64,000 nt of DNA, taken from NCBI RefSeq assembly GCF_963966145.1, contig NC_091050.1, positions 10,788,001 through 10,852,000 on the forward strand, read 5' to 3'. Both the position numbers and the translations under genes were made by a program. Shown here in pieces: positions 13,167-25,800 of this stretch. Positions within the stretch are counted from its first letter, which is position 1, and each line of letters opens with the position of its first letter. This DNA comes from Tenebrio molitor. Lineage: Eukaryota; Arthropoda; Insecta; Coleoptera; Tenebrionidae. A model generated the notes under the pieces. It worked only from the letters and a program-made list of their open reading frames with translations. It had not been told where the DNA came from and did no database searches.

Positions 13167-13591
13167 TTATTGTATTTATATACCTAACAGATTGATTGAC
13201 ATCCGTTATATTTCTCCAATTCAACATTATCAAAATTAATTAGTGGATAAGTACTTCTTAATTAAAAGGCTGAAAACGAAAAAAAAAAACTACTGCGAAT
13301 TTGCATTACCTATTTTAACTATTTTTAGTTTGAAAATTCAATAAATAGTTACACAAGTACTTGTTTAAACAGTCATTTTTCAGGACAGAAGACTTTTATG
13401 GGGTCTATGAGAAACACGGGGCCCTCTAGCATTATTAAAAAATTACAAATCGTCGTTCTTCTCCGTAGTATGTTAGCCAGAAGAATTAATAAGAAGCGCA
13501 GAAGAGTTTACACTTCACCATTTTTGTAGAATTTTAGGAAGAAATCTACTTTCTATTCAGTAAAATGTGTAAATAATTTCTTAAAGAGATC

Positions 13592-13771
13592 ACATTGGGC
13601 CGTATCACGACATCGATATTAAAGTTGCCGTTAAGTAGAGTCGTGATTAAAGTAAACATAAAACGATATAGATTTATGTAATTATAACCTGCCAGAAAGA
13701 GATGAATTCGTCACCAAGGTAATTAGAGTCATGATTAAATTTAATAAGGGTGTCGTGATGCGGCCCAGTGA
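13592..13771. mobile_element. MITE with CACTGGGCCGCATCACGACA ends
   Basis: Left CATTGGGCCGTATCACGACA and right (reverse complement) CACTGGGCCGCATCACGACA are inverted repeats around 180 bp; the sub-terminal regions (ATTAAA, CATGACTC/CGTGATTA) also pair. Non-coding. Confidence 0.65.
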
Positions 13772-14114
13772 AATAAATAAGAGATTAACTGAAATAAATC
13801 AACAACAAAAAAAAGGTGATATAATATTTACCTATTAGCATTTTGTTTTGTTTTGTTTGTTTTGTATAGGTATTGGTAGGAATTTTTCCTAGTGACAATA
13901 ATTAGTAGGACAGAAGTAACAATTACAATACAAAAATTTAAGGAAACATGATTTACGTAGACACAAACAGCTTCCCTTTTGGAGTACTTTTTTATAGAAA
14001 TTGTATAAAAGTACCTACTTGAAGAAATTATGTTTCATAATATTAATAAATCGAGCAGCAAAAGTATAGCGAGATGTTTTTTTACGAAAAATAGACTTTT
14101 AATAGTACATTACT

Positions 14115-14370
14115 TAACGAGTTCGTGTGTAAATTGAGCTCTTTATGGCATGAGTGGACCAGCTAAAAATGCGCATTTTAAGCTGGCCTATTCATGCCAT
14201 AAAGAGCCCAATTTACACACGAACGAGTTGAATACGACGTTTTTTTTTTGTTCAACGAGCCCCTTGAAATCGCTTAAAATCTTTAAAACTAGCTTGACGT
14301 TTCGTTGTGACATTTATCAAAATCCGTTCACACAGGAAAAAATTCTCAAATTTTGAGTGTCGAAAAAAAA
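14115..14370. mobile_element. AACTCGTTCGTGTGTAAATT-family element, copy 1
   Basis: About 255 bp with an internal hairpin (CGTGTGTAAATTGAGCTC pairing with GAGCCCAATTTACACACG) at one end and a conserved unpaired body ending AAATTTTGAGTGTCGAAAA. Reverse orientation relative to copies at 22577 and 38991. Confidence 0.7.
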
Positions 14371-14780
14371 AGTTTTTTTAAAGAAATATAAAGATTTTAT
14401 GTTTAAATTGTAGTGAACTGAAATACGAGCAATCTTCTATTTTGTAAAAGATGAGGTAATGTGCTCAGAACGAAGTATTCTCTCAATGAGACAGTTTGAT
14501 AGTAAGAAGACGCACTTTCACCACATTCTTCACTAGGTGTACGCCACCAGTTTTTAAAAGATAGTTTGGCCAACACAAATTTGGAAGATATTTTGCCTAT
14601 ATTTTTCCATCGGGCAGTAAACAAAAATATGGAAGAAGGATCTTCTTAAAATCTGTCAATACCAACATACAAGCAAACTCATAAACACTGCAGTTGGCAT
14701 CCTTGCATTTGTAAATTTTATTTGACGTTAAATTTGAAAAATCCAACAAAACTATTTTCAGCTATAATATAAACTAACTA

Positions 14781-14915
14781 GAGGTATGATTATTATCGAT
14801 GATATTATGAGTGAAATTGAGCTGGAGATTTCACGAGTCCGAAGGACGAGTGAAATGTCCCACTTCAATTTCACGAATTTAATATCATCGATGATTAATC
14901 ATACCACGTGTTATA
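14781..14915. repeat. Short palindrome with unpaired centre
   Basis: Arms GGTATGATTATTATCGATGA and its inverse flank TGAAATTGAGCTGG and a centre GAGTCCGAAGGACGAG. Similar architecture to palindromes at 22062, 23627 and 58636. Confidence 0.6.
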
Positions 14916-16080
14916 TTCGATAAGGCAATATAATGAATGAAATACAAAATTATTCATTTATTTGTCAACATGACAAATTTATTTCAATCAAAAATCGTAA
15001 CGACGAAAGTAAACAAGATAATATTTTTTTTGTTTTTTATTATCGCTGTGATAGCCATGCAACTAAGGACTTTACGCGTTTTCATTGGATCATTGATGAT
15101 CACGTGATACATGAATTGTATTGCCACATATTATATCCCAAGTGCAACATTTTTTATCGGGTTATTTTTTGTTTTCTCGTTTTGATTGGTCAATATTTGT
15201 CACGCAATTGGTTGCTAGACACATGAAGGAAATAATCCTTTTAATTTTTTCAATTTTGGTAACAATTTTACACTCCCATTTCACACCAGAAAACCAACTT
15301 AACCTAATTGTTTTGCTATCACTTGACTGTCAAAAATCATCGAGTGACACATGTTGTGTGACTTGCAACGCCTACTCGCATTTACATTTTTTTGAGTTCT
15401 GGTAATACCATTTAATTTTTTATTTGCGATTCTAATTCCTAATTAAGTAAATTAAAACTGTCTCACTAAATCGATCAAGCTCAGTTTTCATTTTCCACGC
15501 ACGATTTATACGATTTTAACCGTTTTCTTTCTTCATCTGAACATGTACAACCTTTTTTATTGAGACATTACAGCTTACCACCTGCTATATTTTTATTTCA
15601 ACGAGACGGTGACATTTTGAACTCGATCCAGATCCTCGAATTATTATTTTCACAGTTCATCTCGTCTGTCGGCGTGTGATGATTTCACCTAGATATTACG
15701 TATCACATACTCGTAAACACGAATTTAAACATTTATTTTCTCTCATACAATCCTGTTAATTCCATTTTTTTGTGTCAGTTGCCAATTACAACAAATCGTA
15801 AAATATAACAAATCGTGAACACAATCCAAGTCGTCCTTTATTATCAATTAACAAATTATTTTCCTCCACACTGCGTAATTTTTCCAAATCTCCCATTTTA
15901 AAGTTTCCCTGGTCCATTCCCGTCGAAAGCGAGATTATCAGTCGACTTCCTGTCCCGAAGCGATATGAGCCATATTAATCTATTAGAAAAATCCAATTAG
16001 GCCCTGCGCCGACTGACAACCGTCGACTAGAACTCCATCGCCCCGAAACAGTAAAAAATCCCAATTAGTTTTAATATCCC
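14916..16080. other. Intergenic DNA upstream of lin-28
   Basis: AT-rich, with two overlapping 90-100 codon frames at 14933-15405 that lack a domain, followed by a more GC-balanced promoter-proximal region from about 15880. Confidence 0.4.
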
Positions 16081-16140
16081 AGTATATAAAAGCGCAGGAG
16101 ACGCCACCCTCTCCTCTCCCTTGGCAGAGTACGCCCCAGT
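16081..16140 (+). promoter_or_regulatory. TATA-box promoter upstream of lin-28 exon A
   Basis: A clear TATATAAAAG lies at 16083-16092, putting a start site near 16115 by normal spacing; CAGTCA at 16136-16141 is another possible initiator. The next 600 bp are moderately GC-rich and lead to the exon A start codon. Inferred as the distal lin-28 promoter; it could serve a non-coding transcript instead. Confidence 0.5.
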
Positions 16141-16761
16141 CATAGTATGGTGAAGGCTGGATTTCAAGGGGCTGCTTTTCAGATAAATCACCAAGTATTT
16201 TGAGATTGGGGGTCCGCAGCGTGCGTATGTTTGGGGTGGGGGTGTTTCTCAGATTAGTGCGTGGTCCTCGTGCCGGCCGGGTCGGGGTAGCTACTCTAGG
16301 GTGATAGGCGTTGGATTGTCATGCCCCTGTAGGAAATAGTCAGTGTTTGTTTTTTTTTACCTGTGTTTTGGTCGGTGCGTTTTACAATTCGACAGTTTAA
16401 TTTTTATACCTGACGCGTTTCGAGGTTATCGTGAGGTTTCGCTGTGTGATTCCTTCTGACGTGCGATATTGTCCAGCTTTGTTGTTTTAGAAGAGCACAC
16501 ACGGAGGTAAAGAATCCCGTCTTGTTCCCAACCCAAAAATCGTACCGCCGACGTTCTGGGTCGTTGCGGTTTTTGGATTTTCACGATTAATTGAGACATC
16601 GGCGAAATTGTGCAATTTATTGCCAGAGACATCACCTGTTAAACTACTTGTTTGCAAGGGCAGAGCGCATGTATGGACGTTTGTATTTATAAAGTAAAAG
16701 GTTGAAACGACGGGAAAAATTAAACCCCCACATTTTTTTCTTTGTTATTTAAAGGTTCCTT

Positions 16762-16825
16762 ATGACGGTTGTAACGGCAGATGAAGACAGTGGAGTGGAA
16801 ATGTCACATCCCCGAGCTGATAATG
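16762..16825 (+). CDS. lin-28: lin-28 alternative first coding exon A
   Basis: Reading from the ATG at 16762 gives 21 residues (start MTVVTADEDSGVEM) plus one base, ending at a strong donor, G|GTAAGT. The phase-1 end matches the phase-1 acceptor of the exon at 36619, so the join reads ...RADN-GSEGG. It lies about 650 bp downstream of a TATA box at 16085. A pyrimidine-rich stretch ending in AAAG at 16754 could be an acceptor, so the 5' UTR may itself be spliced. The acidic, serine-containing sequence looks coding, but no conserved domain confirms it. Confidence 0.65.
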
Positions 16826-19800
16826 GTAAGTTCAATGTATTATTAGAACGTTGGCGTCCCAATTATTTTTTCTTTTGTCGAGCCTGTTAATTTAAGAGGA
16901 ATGTTGCTTCTGCCGGATCGTAAACCCTTCCTTTTCACACTAAATTCACAATTCTTCTCCTCCAAAACAAGTAACAAACTTTTAATACAACATATTGTAC
17001 TACTTCCAGCAATAAATAAAAAATAATAATGATCTCTTGAATTTGTGCTCCGATTGTTCACTAAAAAATATCGCTTTTTGTTGAAATAAGTCAAAGCTCT
17101 GCATAACTAACTCCTCAATTTATTTCAATTTTCTGAAATAATTCTTCATTAATTAATTTGTTTTTGAACTGAATCTCAATTTCCCATTTCTTTCGACGCA
17201 GTTCAATATTTTCTTTAATATTAAAAATTGTTTAAAAACACCTTTTATGAAAGAAATAATTTTGAGATGCTCACAATTCAGAGTAGATCAATTAAAATCA
17301 ATTAATATTGGGAAGGTACTTTTTTAAATAACCGCCTTAATTTATTTTTAAATGTTGTACATTGTAAATAAAAACAGTGCAGTGTTTGTAAAAATATGTG
17401 AAAATGCGAGAAGAACGTGGGCGGAGCCAAGACTACACGGCAATCAGACAGGTTTGACACCACGTGACGTGCCCTTCTTGTTTTGAATGCTTTATTTGGA
17501 CAAAGCCTATTTTTCTTATAGAAGAATCTGCACAAAAATGTTATCGCAAAGAAGCCAGTACCAATTGTATACATTTTTAAATTCTGATTGGAAAATAGAA
17601 AACACTTAACCTCACATTTTTGGAACCGAAGCACATTTCTCCCTTTACGAGGAAGTTGCTGAACCGTTTACAAAATTTAAAGAAGAGACCTTGCAACCGA
17701 CCACCCTCAGCGAAATTTGTTGCTAAATTAATTATCAATAATTAACAACGCCTCATAAAGAGCGAAGCCACATTAACACGAATCGATTGTACAGTAAATA
17801 ATGCCAATTAAACCTTCCATTCAGTGTGTCCCTCCACGTTTTGTAGCTCTGTTTATTTATTAATACGTCATTCTGCCGCCCCCGCTTCATTGAAAAATCG
17901 ACACTGCCGCCATTAATAGAACGAGCGACGAATCGACACGAAATTGATATCCTCGCCGTAAATTAATTAGACGCTTAAGTCGCAACGGCTTTAATGCATC
18001 GCTTGTTCCGTCTCAACGACGGTCACATGACTTAAGTCAGTTTGGACGCGCCGCGGCCAAGCCGGAAACACCTGTCAAAATCAAACCTGCCGCCCCGAGT
18101 TGTCATCGAGCTGTGCCAAAGTAACCCGGATATTTGACGCCTTTTTAACAGATTTTTCACTTCTCTTGATATGTTCTCGCTAGAGGATGTTTGTTTGAAT
18201 AGGGGCATTTGACATTTGGGATGAAAATGGCAGCTGGCACTGCAACACGGCCCTTACTGCCCAATAAAAAATAATTAAAACTTTTATTTATCATTCCTAG
18301 TGTTGGGTACAATATACAGGGTTCCAGTCAAGACATAAAAAATAATAATAGTAATGATAATAAATTATAAAATTAGAAAAGTTTAATTCAGATGCAGATA
18401 GTGAAAATTAAAAAAAAAAATTGTTACTAATTTCTACAAGTGTTGGGCACAAAATACAGGGCTCCAGTGTTAAAATATAAAAATAATAATAATAGTAATG
18501 ATAATGAATTATAACATAAAAAGAGTTTAATTAAGATGTAGACTGTGAAAGTTAAAAAAAGATTAAAAAATATAAAGGAAAAACTTTTATTTGTTATTAA
18601 TTTCTGCAAGCGTTAGGTACCTACAATAAATGTACAGGGTTTCAGCCAAGACATAAAGTATAATAATAATAATAATAGTAATAGTAATTTAAAAGAGGTT
18701 TAAAAAACTAAGGAAAATTTCTCATTAACACCATGACTTATATCTTATTAAAACCTTATTGAAAACTTATTAAAAAATTAAAAAGAAATTTAATGATACA
18801 CTAACTTTGTTCTTTTGATACAAAGATATTATTTTTAACAATTTACATATCTCTCAAAATGAAAAAGCTCTTGGTAAAAAATATGTACTGAGCGTTTATT
18901 TAAAATATGACAAATTGTTGATTGATAATTAATTCTTTTTTAAAGGTTTACAACTGTTAATGCGGACATGAAACTAAATATTTATGCAGAGGAATAATAA
19001 AGGCTTAGATAGCGACCCTTGCGGTGCACCTGTCGCAGTAGACTTTTGCATGAAAATTGATTTTTCTTCGTAACAATTGTATTTCCAGCACCGAAGTACA
19101 AAATTCCATTTTAATTTATTTGTGGTTAAATTATTGAGAAGTTGTGACGTTCTTCCCTTAAATCAGAATATGTAAGTGACGATTTTGAAAGATGTGGAGA
19201 GCAGAGCGATTGAACAGCGTAAGATGGGAAGGGTGATAACCTGGCCACATGTAGATTGTTAAAAAGCAGTGTAGCTGTCAAGCTACGACGTGCCTTTTGG
19301 TGGTCACGTCCGGCCCGTTTTTTCGTCTTTGGCATTTAAAATGGTGAATCCGTGGTATTCTCGAGGCCGTCGAGGGCAAATGAAGTCCGGTTGATTGAGA
19401 ACAACAGTTTTGAAACCGTTTTCATCTGGACTAGATATGTGACATAATAAACCAACCGTAATAAAATAAAAACTGTTTTAAATTTTAACGAAGCCTCGCC
19501 GGTGCGTACACGGTGCAGTTCGCCATCGTGCATTTGTAGGCCACTTTCGAGCTGGTGCATTCTTCGTGAGGAATTCGAGCGGCGCGGCGGGGCGCGGAGG
19601 CCTCGCTTAATTAAAAAGCAAAGACTGTTTTCGGCTCGTTGCAAGTGTTGCTTCCCCTCTCGGGCGCCAAAATTTCGCCCCACACAAAGGCGGAGGCATC
19701 GCCGACGTCCGAGGGCCCTTTTCTGGGAATCGCCCTAGTGCGGACGCCGTTCCGGCCGAGCGGCAAACCGGAGGTTGACCGATTTCGATTGTTTCAGCGG

Positions 19801-22800
19801 CTGCTGCGACTGTCGCATGCGTAATAAGTTGCGAAATCTTATTTTCGTAGATTCGCCCGCCGCTAATGTGTTTTTTATTTCGAATGTTGTTGTCATAATA
19901 AAGTTATTTCCGGTGCGTCGAACGCAACTTTCGACAAAAACAAGCGCAAAAAATTGTGGGCTCAAATAGGCGAAGGATGGAGTGTCGTCGGAGATGGCGG
20001 ATTTTTCGCTTTTTGACGTAAATTCCGTTGGTTATTTCGTTTATCAACAGCATGGCTCGTTGTTTTGATGGTGTAAACAGGTCATTTTAAGCGAAGATCA
20101 ACCTTATCGCAGGAACGTTTCGTTGGGTCGACCAGTGGCGGGGCTCGCCAGATTTACCACGAATTCGACTCCGTTATTTATTGCTTATTATATCACTACA
20201 CAGTTTGTACCCACAAATTTCCAACAAATCCAGAAAGACAAATTAAATTTCTGCAAAAAAAAATGCATAATGTATTTCACGTTGGAACATCTCCGTGGTG
20301 TCATCCCCCTCAAAATTGGACTCGACAAAATACTTATTAAACGTGTTTAATAAATGTAAACGTAAAACTTGAGATTGTGAAGGTCGACTTTCGTGTGAGA
20401 GCTTTTTGGTAATTTAAAGATTATTTGAACACTGGGTAAACAGTTTTCTTTATCTGTTCCACGCTTTTGCTCTGTGTTGTTTCCTTGTCTGGATAAAATT
20501 ACATTTAAATAATGAACAACATAAATGCTCATTAGTTTTATTTTTGTAACACACCAATTAAATTAAATAATATGGGCGAAGAATAATTTTTTATTATAAT
20601 TAGTGTTTACGTTCTGACATTTAACCCAGTAAGAATGAATCAGAAAATATGTAGCAGATTTTTATGTTTACTAAAAATGAAAATTCAATTTATAAGAATT
20701 TTGAATGTGGCATAAAATTTCAAATTTTATTTGAGAAGTATTGGAAAGAAATGTAAATTTCGAAAAATAAATGAAAGTTAACGAGATTCTCTAATTATTA
20801 TTCATTTATTTACTAAACACTGTTTTTCAACTCCAGCTTCTAGAGCTATCTTAACCACAATTTCGTAGGTTAATTGGGAATTTCTTTTTTCAATGGTGAT
20901 TACTTTTTTGCCAGTATTAAATCAATACAAGTTCACTACCTACTGCTAATATGTGTTATCATTTAAGTAATAAAACTAAAACAAACATGTTTTTACTTCA
21001 TTTGCCTATCTGACAAATGGCCGGTATTCAGCCTTGAAGTTTCACTTTATGGTTAGTTAATTACCTAGTGAAATACGATTATACTGATTAAATGAGCGCT
21101 TTTACCATTGTTTACTACGAGTACGATCTTTGATGTATGAGTATATTATGTAAATTAGTATGTTTTGATGAAAATTAAAAAAAAAGTCAAAAATTTCACA
21201 AAGATGCTCATTTGTTTCATGGATATGCGAGTCTTAATACCTTTTGGAAAATTAACACGGTTTTTCCCCTTTTTCTTATAGTACGACTGCTTTTAGGAAT
21301 TTCTGCGGAAGTCATTGTTTATTGTTGTTTTACGGTTTAGGATAAACCTTAAACGATTTAAGACTGGAGGCACTTGAGTAACGCGAGATTAATTTCCGCC
21401 CTTTAAAAATTTCACAAAAATCGGTTCATAAATAATAGAGATATGAGACCTAAAAGTGTTAGGTGGGACACTTGTATTTTGTTAATAAATATTCCGTGTC
21501 AAGATACCTACTATGTATCACTTTTAAGATCATAAAATACCAAAAAATAAAGTTAAAAAAATCAAAAATTGCAAATTGTTTTTCTATCGCTGTTTCTTTC
21601 TTGTTAAGTAAAATATCTACGCTTATTATCTATTATATTTCAGGAATCTACAAAACGCTACTTTTCCAAACTGAAAATTTGTTATTATTATTTAGCTTCC
21701 TAAAACTGGTAAAAAAAATATAAATAATCAAGATTTATATAGTACCTACTTATATTTGTTAATTTTGTTCTTCCGATGTTGGACCTCTACCATCACAAAT
21801 TTTGGAATTCTTCATTGAATAGCCACTTGTTAAAAAGATAAAACACTAATTTTTAGCATTATCATTAATATTTTTCAAGTCTACTTGTTCCAGACAGTTT
21901 CTGGAGATTTAAAGCAGACATTTTTTCAGACATATTCTTTAAAATTAATTATCAGTGGTATTATTAGTAAAATTCTGCATTTTCCCTTTAAAAAACTTAT
22001 TTTAATTGTTTCGACTATATTCTGTCAATATTCACACACAAAAAATATGAAATAATAGTTATTTATGCAACGAGGTTCTGTGTAAATTGGGTTTTTCTAA
22101 TTGCCCGAGAGGCCAGATTGAAATACGAACGCAGCGAGGATTTTAAGGCCTCGAGGGCAATTAGAAAAGCCCAGTTTGCACAGAAACGAGTTGCATACAA
22201 ACTTTTATTGTTTGAAACGACGCCCCAAAGCTTCCAAATCTATTTAAAATGATTTCGCATTTGCTTTTGACAGTTTTGACAAATTTTTCGAGAAATGTCA
22301 CTTTTAATGTGTTGTCTAGGGCAACGGTTGGTTATCTGCTATTTTTTGCTTTAGAGCAGTTAGCAGGCTGTTTACAAAGGAGAAAAATGAGAATTTATGA
22401 CAGTTGAAAGCAATGAAGAATATTAGTTTCGTGCCAAAGGAGCATCGTTTTAGTAATAATTTGCTGTCACATTTTTACTATCCATATCCTTTCCCAACTC
22501 GTTACGCCAACCACCCTTGGCTGAATTTCACTTTTTATCTAAATACATAATGGTTATATACGAGTACACAAATCTACTTTTTTGTTCGACACTGTCAGAA
22601 TTTGAGAATTTTCTCCTGTGTGAACGGATTTTGAAAATGTCACAACTTGTTAAAACGAAACGTCAAGCTAATTTTAAAGATTTTAAGCGATTTTGGAGCC
22701 TTTAAGGGGCTCGTCGAACAAAAAAACGTTGTATTCAACTCGTTCGTGTGTAAATTGGGCCTTTTTTGACACTCGTGGGCCTTTAAAACGCTCGTTTCAC

Positions 22801-25800
22801 TCACCCAATTTACGCGCGAACTCGTTAAATAAACTACTATTTTTGTAATCCATTCTAAAATTTCCATCAACATGCACGAATGGTTAAATACAAAAAACAT
22901 CATTTTGTGTTTAGCAACAATATTGTGTAAAAACTTCTGTAATAATCTATTTTTTTGTTATTTGTTTTCTGTCTATTCTCTTCCTTGGTTACTTATTGAT
23001 TCAATAAAAAATAGTATAAAAATAAATCTAAACCAGAGTAGTTAATGTGGAAGTGACGTAAATATGAAACAGTTTTGAGAAATAGTGAAATGCAATTGAC
23101 AAAAGAGGAAAACCAAAAGAAAAACAGTGTAATACAGTTTTGTTAAATCGAATTTTTTGAAAAATGCTCACACCAGAATTAACTGAACATATTTAGTAAA
23201 GATTTTTTTTAAATTAAATTAATAAGTAAATAGATACCTACCTACTTAGCGAGGATTATCAGAAATTTGAAAATCTCGAAGGTCACTCTTATACCTACAT
23301 ATAATATTACGTTAATGGAAAAAGGAGGTAATAAATTAGGATAAATAAATTAAATTAGATAATTGTAACCAGAGAGAAAAGATAAAGAATGAAGGATTAG
23401 GCAATTATAGATTTTTTTCAAATTTGGTGCCAACCAAAGAACTACTTTCGAACATTTGTTAAATATTAAATTGAAGAAAAAATGTAATTTATCTGAATAA
23501 ACTCACGCTGTTAAAAAATAAATCTAAATTTAAAAAGTTCCAAAGAATGTCCAGTATCAACTCAATACATACTTGCAAAATGCCTACGATGTTAAGAAAA
23601 AAAAAAGGGAACAAAATAGTAGATTGTGTTATTAGGATTAAAAGTGATACTTTTTTGACGTGCAATTTGTTTGCATAGCGTAGCGTAGCCGAGTCAAAAA
23701 AAAGTCACTTTTAGTCCGAATGACACTATTTTTTCTCCAACCAAGTAGAGGACCCATATCATGAAAAGCACGAAACGTTTTATTGAAATATTCGTGTAAC
23801 CAAAGAAACAGTTTTGGCTTTTGTTTACATATTTAGTTGTTTTCTACAAATCAACGAAGTGTTAAACTATTAGTTGCAAATAAAAATGTTTAAGCCTAGT
23901 TAAAAGTACTTTTAATCCTAGGAGGTAAAAGTGTTGCCTTAGTAACCTGTACAGTTACAAAAACATCAATTTTAGTGAGAGAAAACGGTATTAAAAGTAA
24001 CCTCTTTTGAGACGGTTGTTGAAAAAATGTATTTTCACTTCTTTGATTTCAACAAAAATGATCCAAATTCTTGTTAACTGTTTGTTTACTTGTGATCTCA
24101 AATATGTCTCAAATATTAATCACCAGAACCCACAGCATCTTTTAAAACGCTATAAAATAAATTCAGTGTTGTACACTATCGGCCACAAGAAATACGTATG
24201 GTGCAAGATTAGTAAATATTTTTCGGTAGATGTTTGCACACAAGAATCCGGCCACAGCAACAATATCGCATTATCTGCCTCTCCCTCGGAGTCGATATGT
24301 GACGCAATTTTTTCCACTCTTTATTATCTCGGCACGTGTTTCTTCATTGTGATTCGGTTGAATCGCGGTTTTTTTGTTGGAACCACGAGAATTTGGTTAA
24401 TGCGCAGTAACGCGCGTTATCACCATCTGTACCAAAATCTGGTCCCGAAGATGGAACGAACATGCACTTCCGCTTTATCGAAGCCGCTCGCTCGAAGATA
24501 ACTCTTATCTGTCACACGCGATGCATTTCGTAACATTCGGGCATAATGGTTCATTCATATCTAAATTTTATCATGACGTGGGCCCCGAACTTGTTTGTTG
24601 TTTACAAAAATACCCAACGAATCCATTGTTGGCGAGATACGTTGGACCGGTGGAAGATTCGGTCGACGCCAGGAAAAAGCGAGGAATTTCCGATTATTCA
24701 CACTTTCTTCCCGCTGGAACCTCCTCGACTGTGAAAAAGCCGAAGACACTCTGGCATTAGTGTGTCCTTAACGCACGAGCTGTCGCCGACAATCCGCCGT
24801 TTTTGTCGATAAATCGAGATTTAATTGAAATTTTTCTTGGTGCTTATCGCGTCGACGCTTATTGATAGAGAAATATTGGTTCATCCCAGGCCAAACATGC
24901 TCCCCGGCCCCGGATCCTTTTTATTTTTTGCAAACAGTTTAATATAATTTCCAGTTATAAATCGGGGGTGCGCCATTACGAGTTATAGGGCGTCTCTAGG
25001 CAACCACCAATCATATTCGGCGTCGTTTATGACGTCACTAATGCGAATTTTCAGCGAGGGTGTGTAATCAATACCGTAAAATATTAATAAAGGGAGCTGG
25101 AGGGTGCGCTTGGCCATTTTAGAATGGCCGAACCGAGTCAACACTTTTAATTTATAACAGCTCATCACGTACCAAGAGATTGATGAATATTAAGAGGGAC
25201 GGTGGATTTTATGCGACCAGCGTGTCTCTGGAAAATGTTTGACGAGTTCCTACACATTAAAATACCTAAGCACCATTTTCACCTTCAAATTCCCAGAAAT
25301 GAGTAATGCGTTCCGTTGGAGACTTGCATCGAGTGACTTCTTCCATACAAAGTTCCTCGAGGTGGCGTCCTTTTGTTGCGCGTCACAAGGTCGAGATTCG
25401 CATTCGGTGCCTCATTTTACACTCTACATGTTAATTCTACGGTAGGAACCGTTATGCCATGAGAAAGTTACCGACATTCTGCCCAAAACCGATAAAAATT
25501 CTTTTGCCAAATATTCGGACAAAAGACGAAAGGTTAAAACGCAACCGAACCCACTCAATTTACTTTCCTTCAGATTGTCAATAAAAATCGCATCACGAAG
25601 TTTTTTCATTTATTTTTCACATGAACGTAACCATCCAACAGCTTGGTACAATTAGACTGTAGATGGCGCACGAAATTACACGGAAGTGGTCTATCTCTGC
25701 AAGACACGCTTTCAACGCACCCTAGGACCTAGCATACTCTAGTATTTTTTTCACAAGAATAGCTACAAGTTAATGCCCATTCAAAGGAGTTAATAAAATT

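Noticed and set aside
14933..15405. Two overlapping frames of 94-97 codons
   Set aside because: AT-rich, Ile/Phe/His-rich composition, no domain and no conserved motif.
18985..19060. Plus-strand peptide GLDSDPCGAPVAVDFCMK, first thought to be part of a retroelement polymerase
   Set aside because: No polymerase motif (such as YxDD) in the flanking sequence in any frame; too short to support.
24007..24501. 164-codon open frame on the plus strand, one of the longest in the window
   Set aside because: It lies in lin-28 intron 1 across a change in base composition, has no recognisable domain, no splice or poly(A) context and inconsistent codon use.
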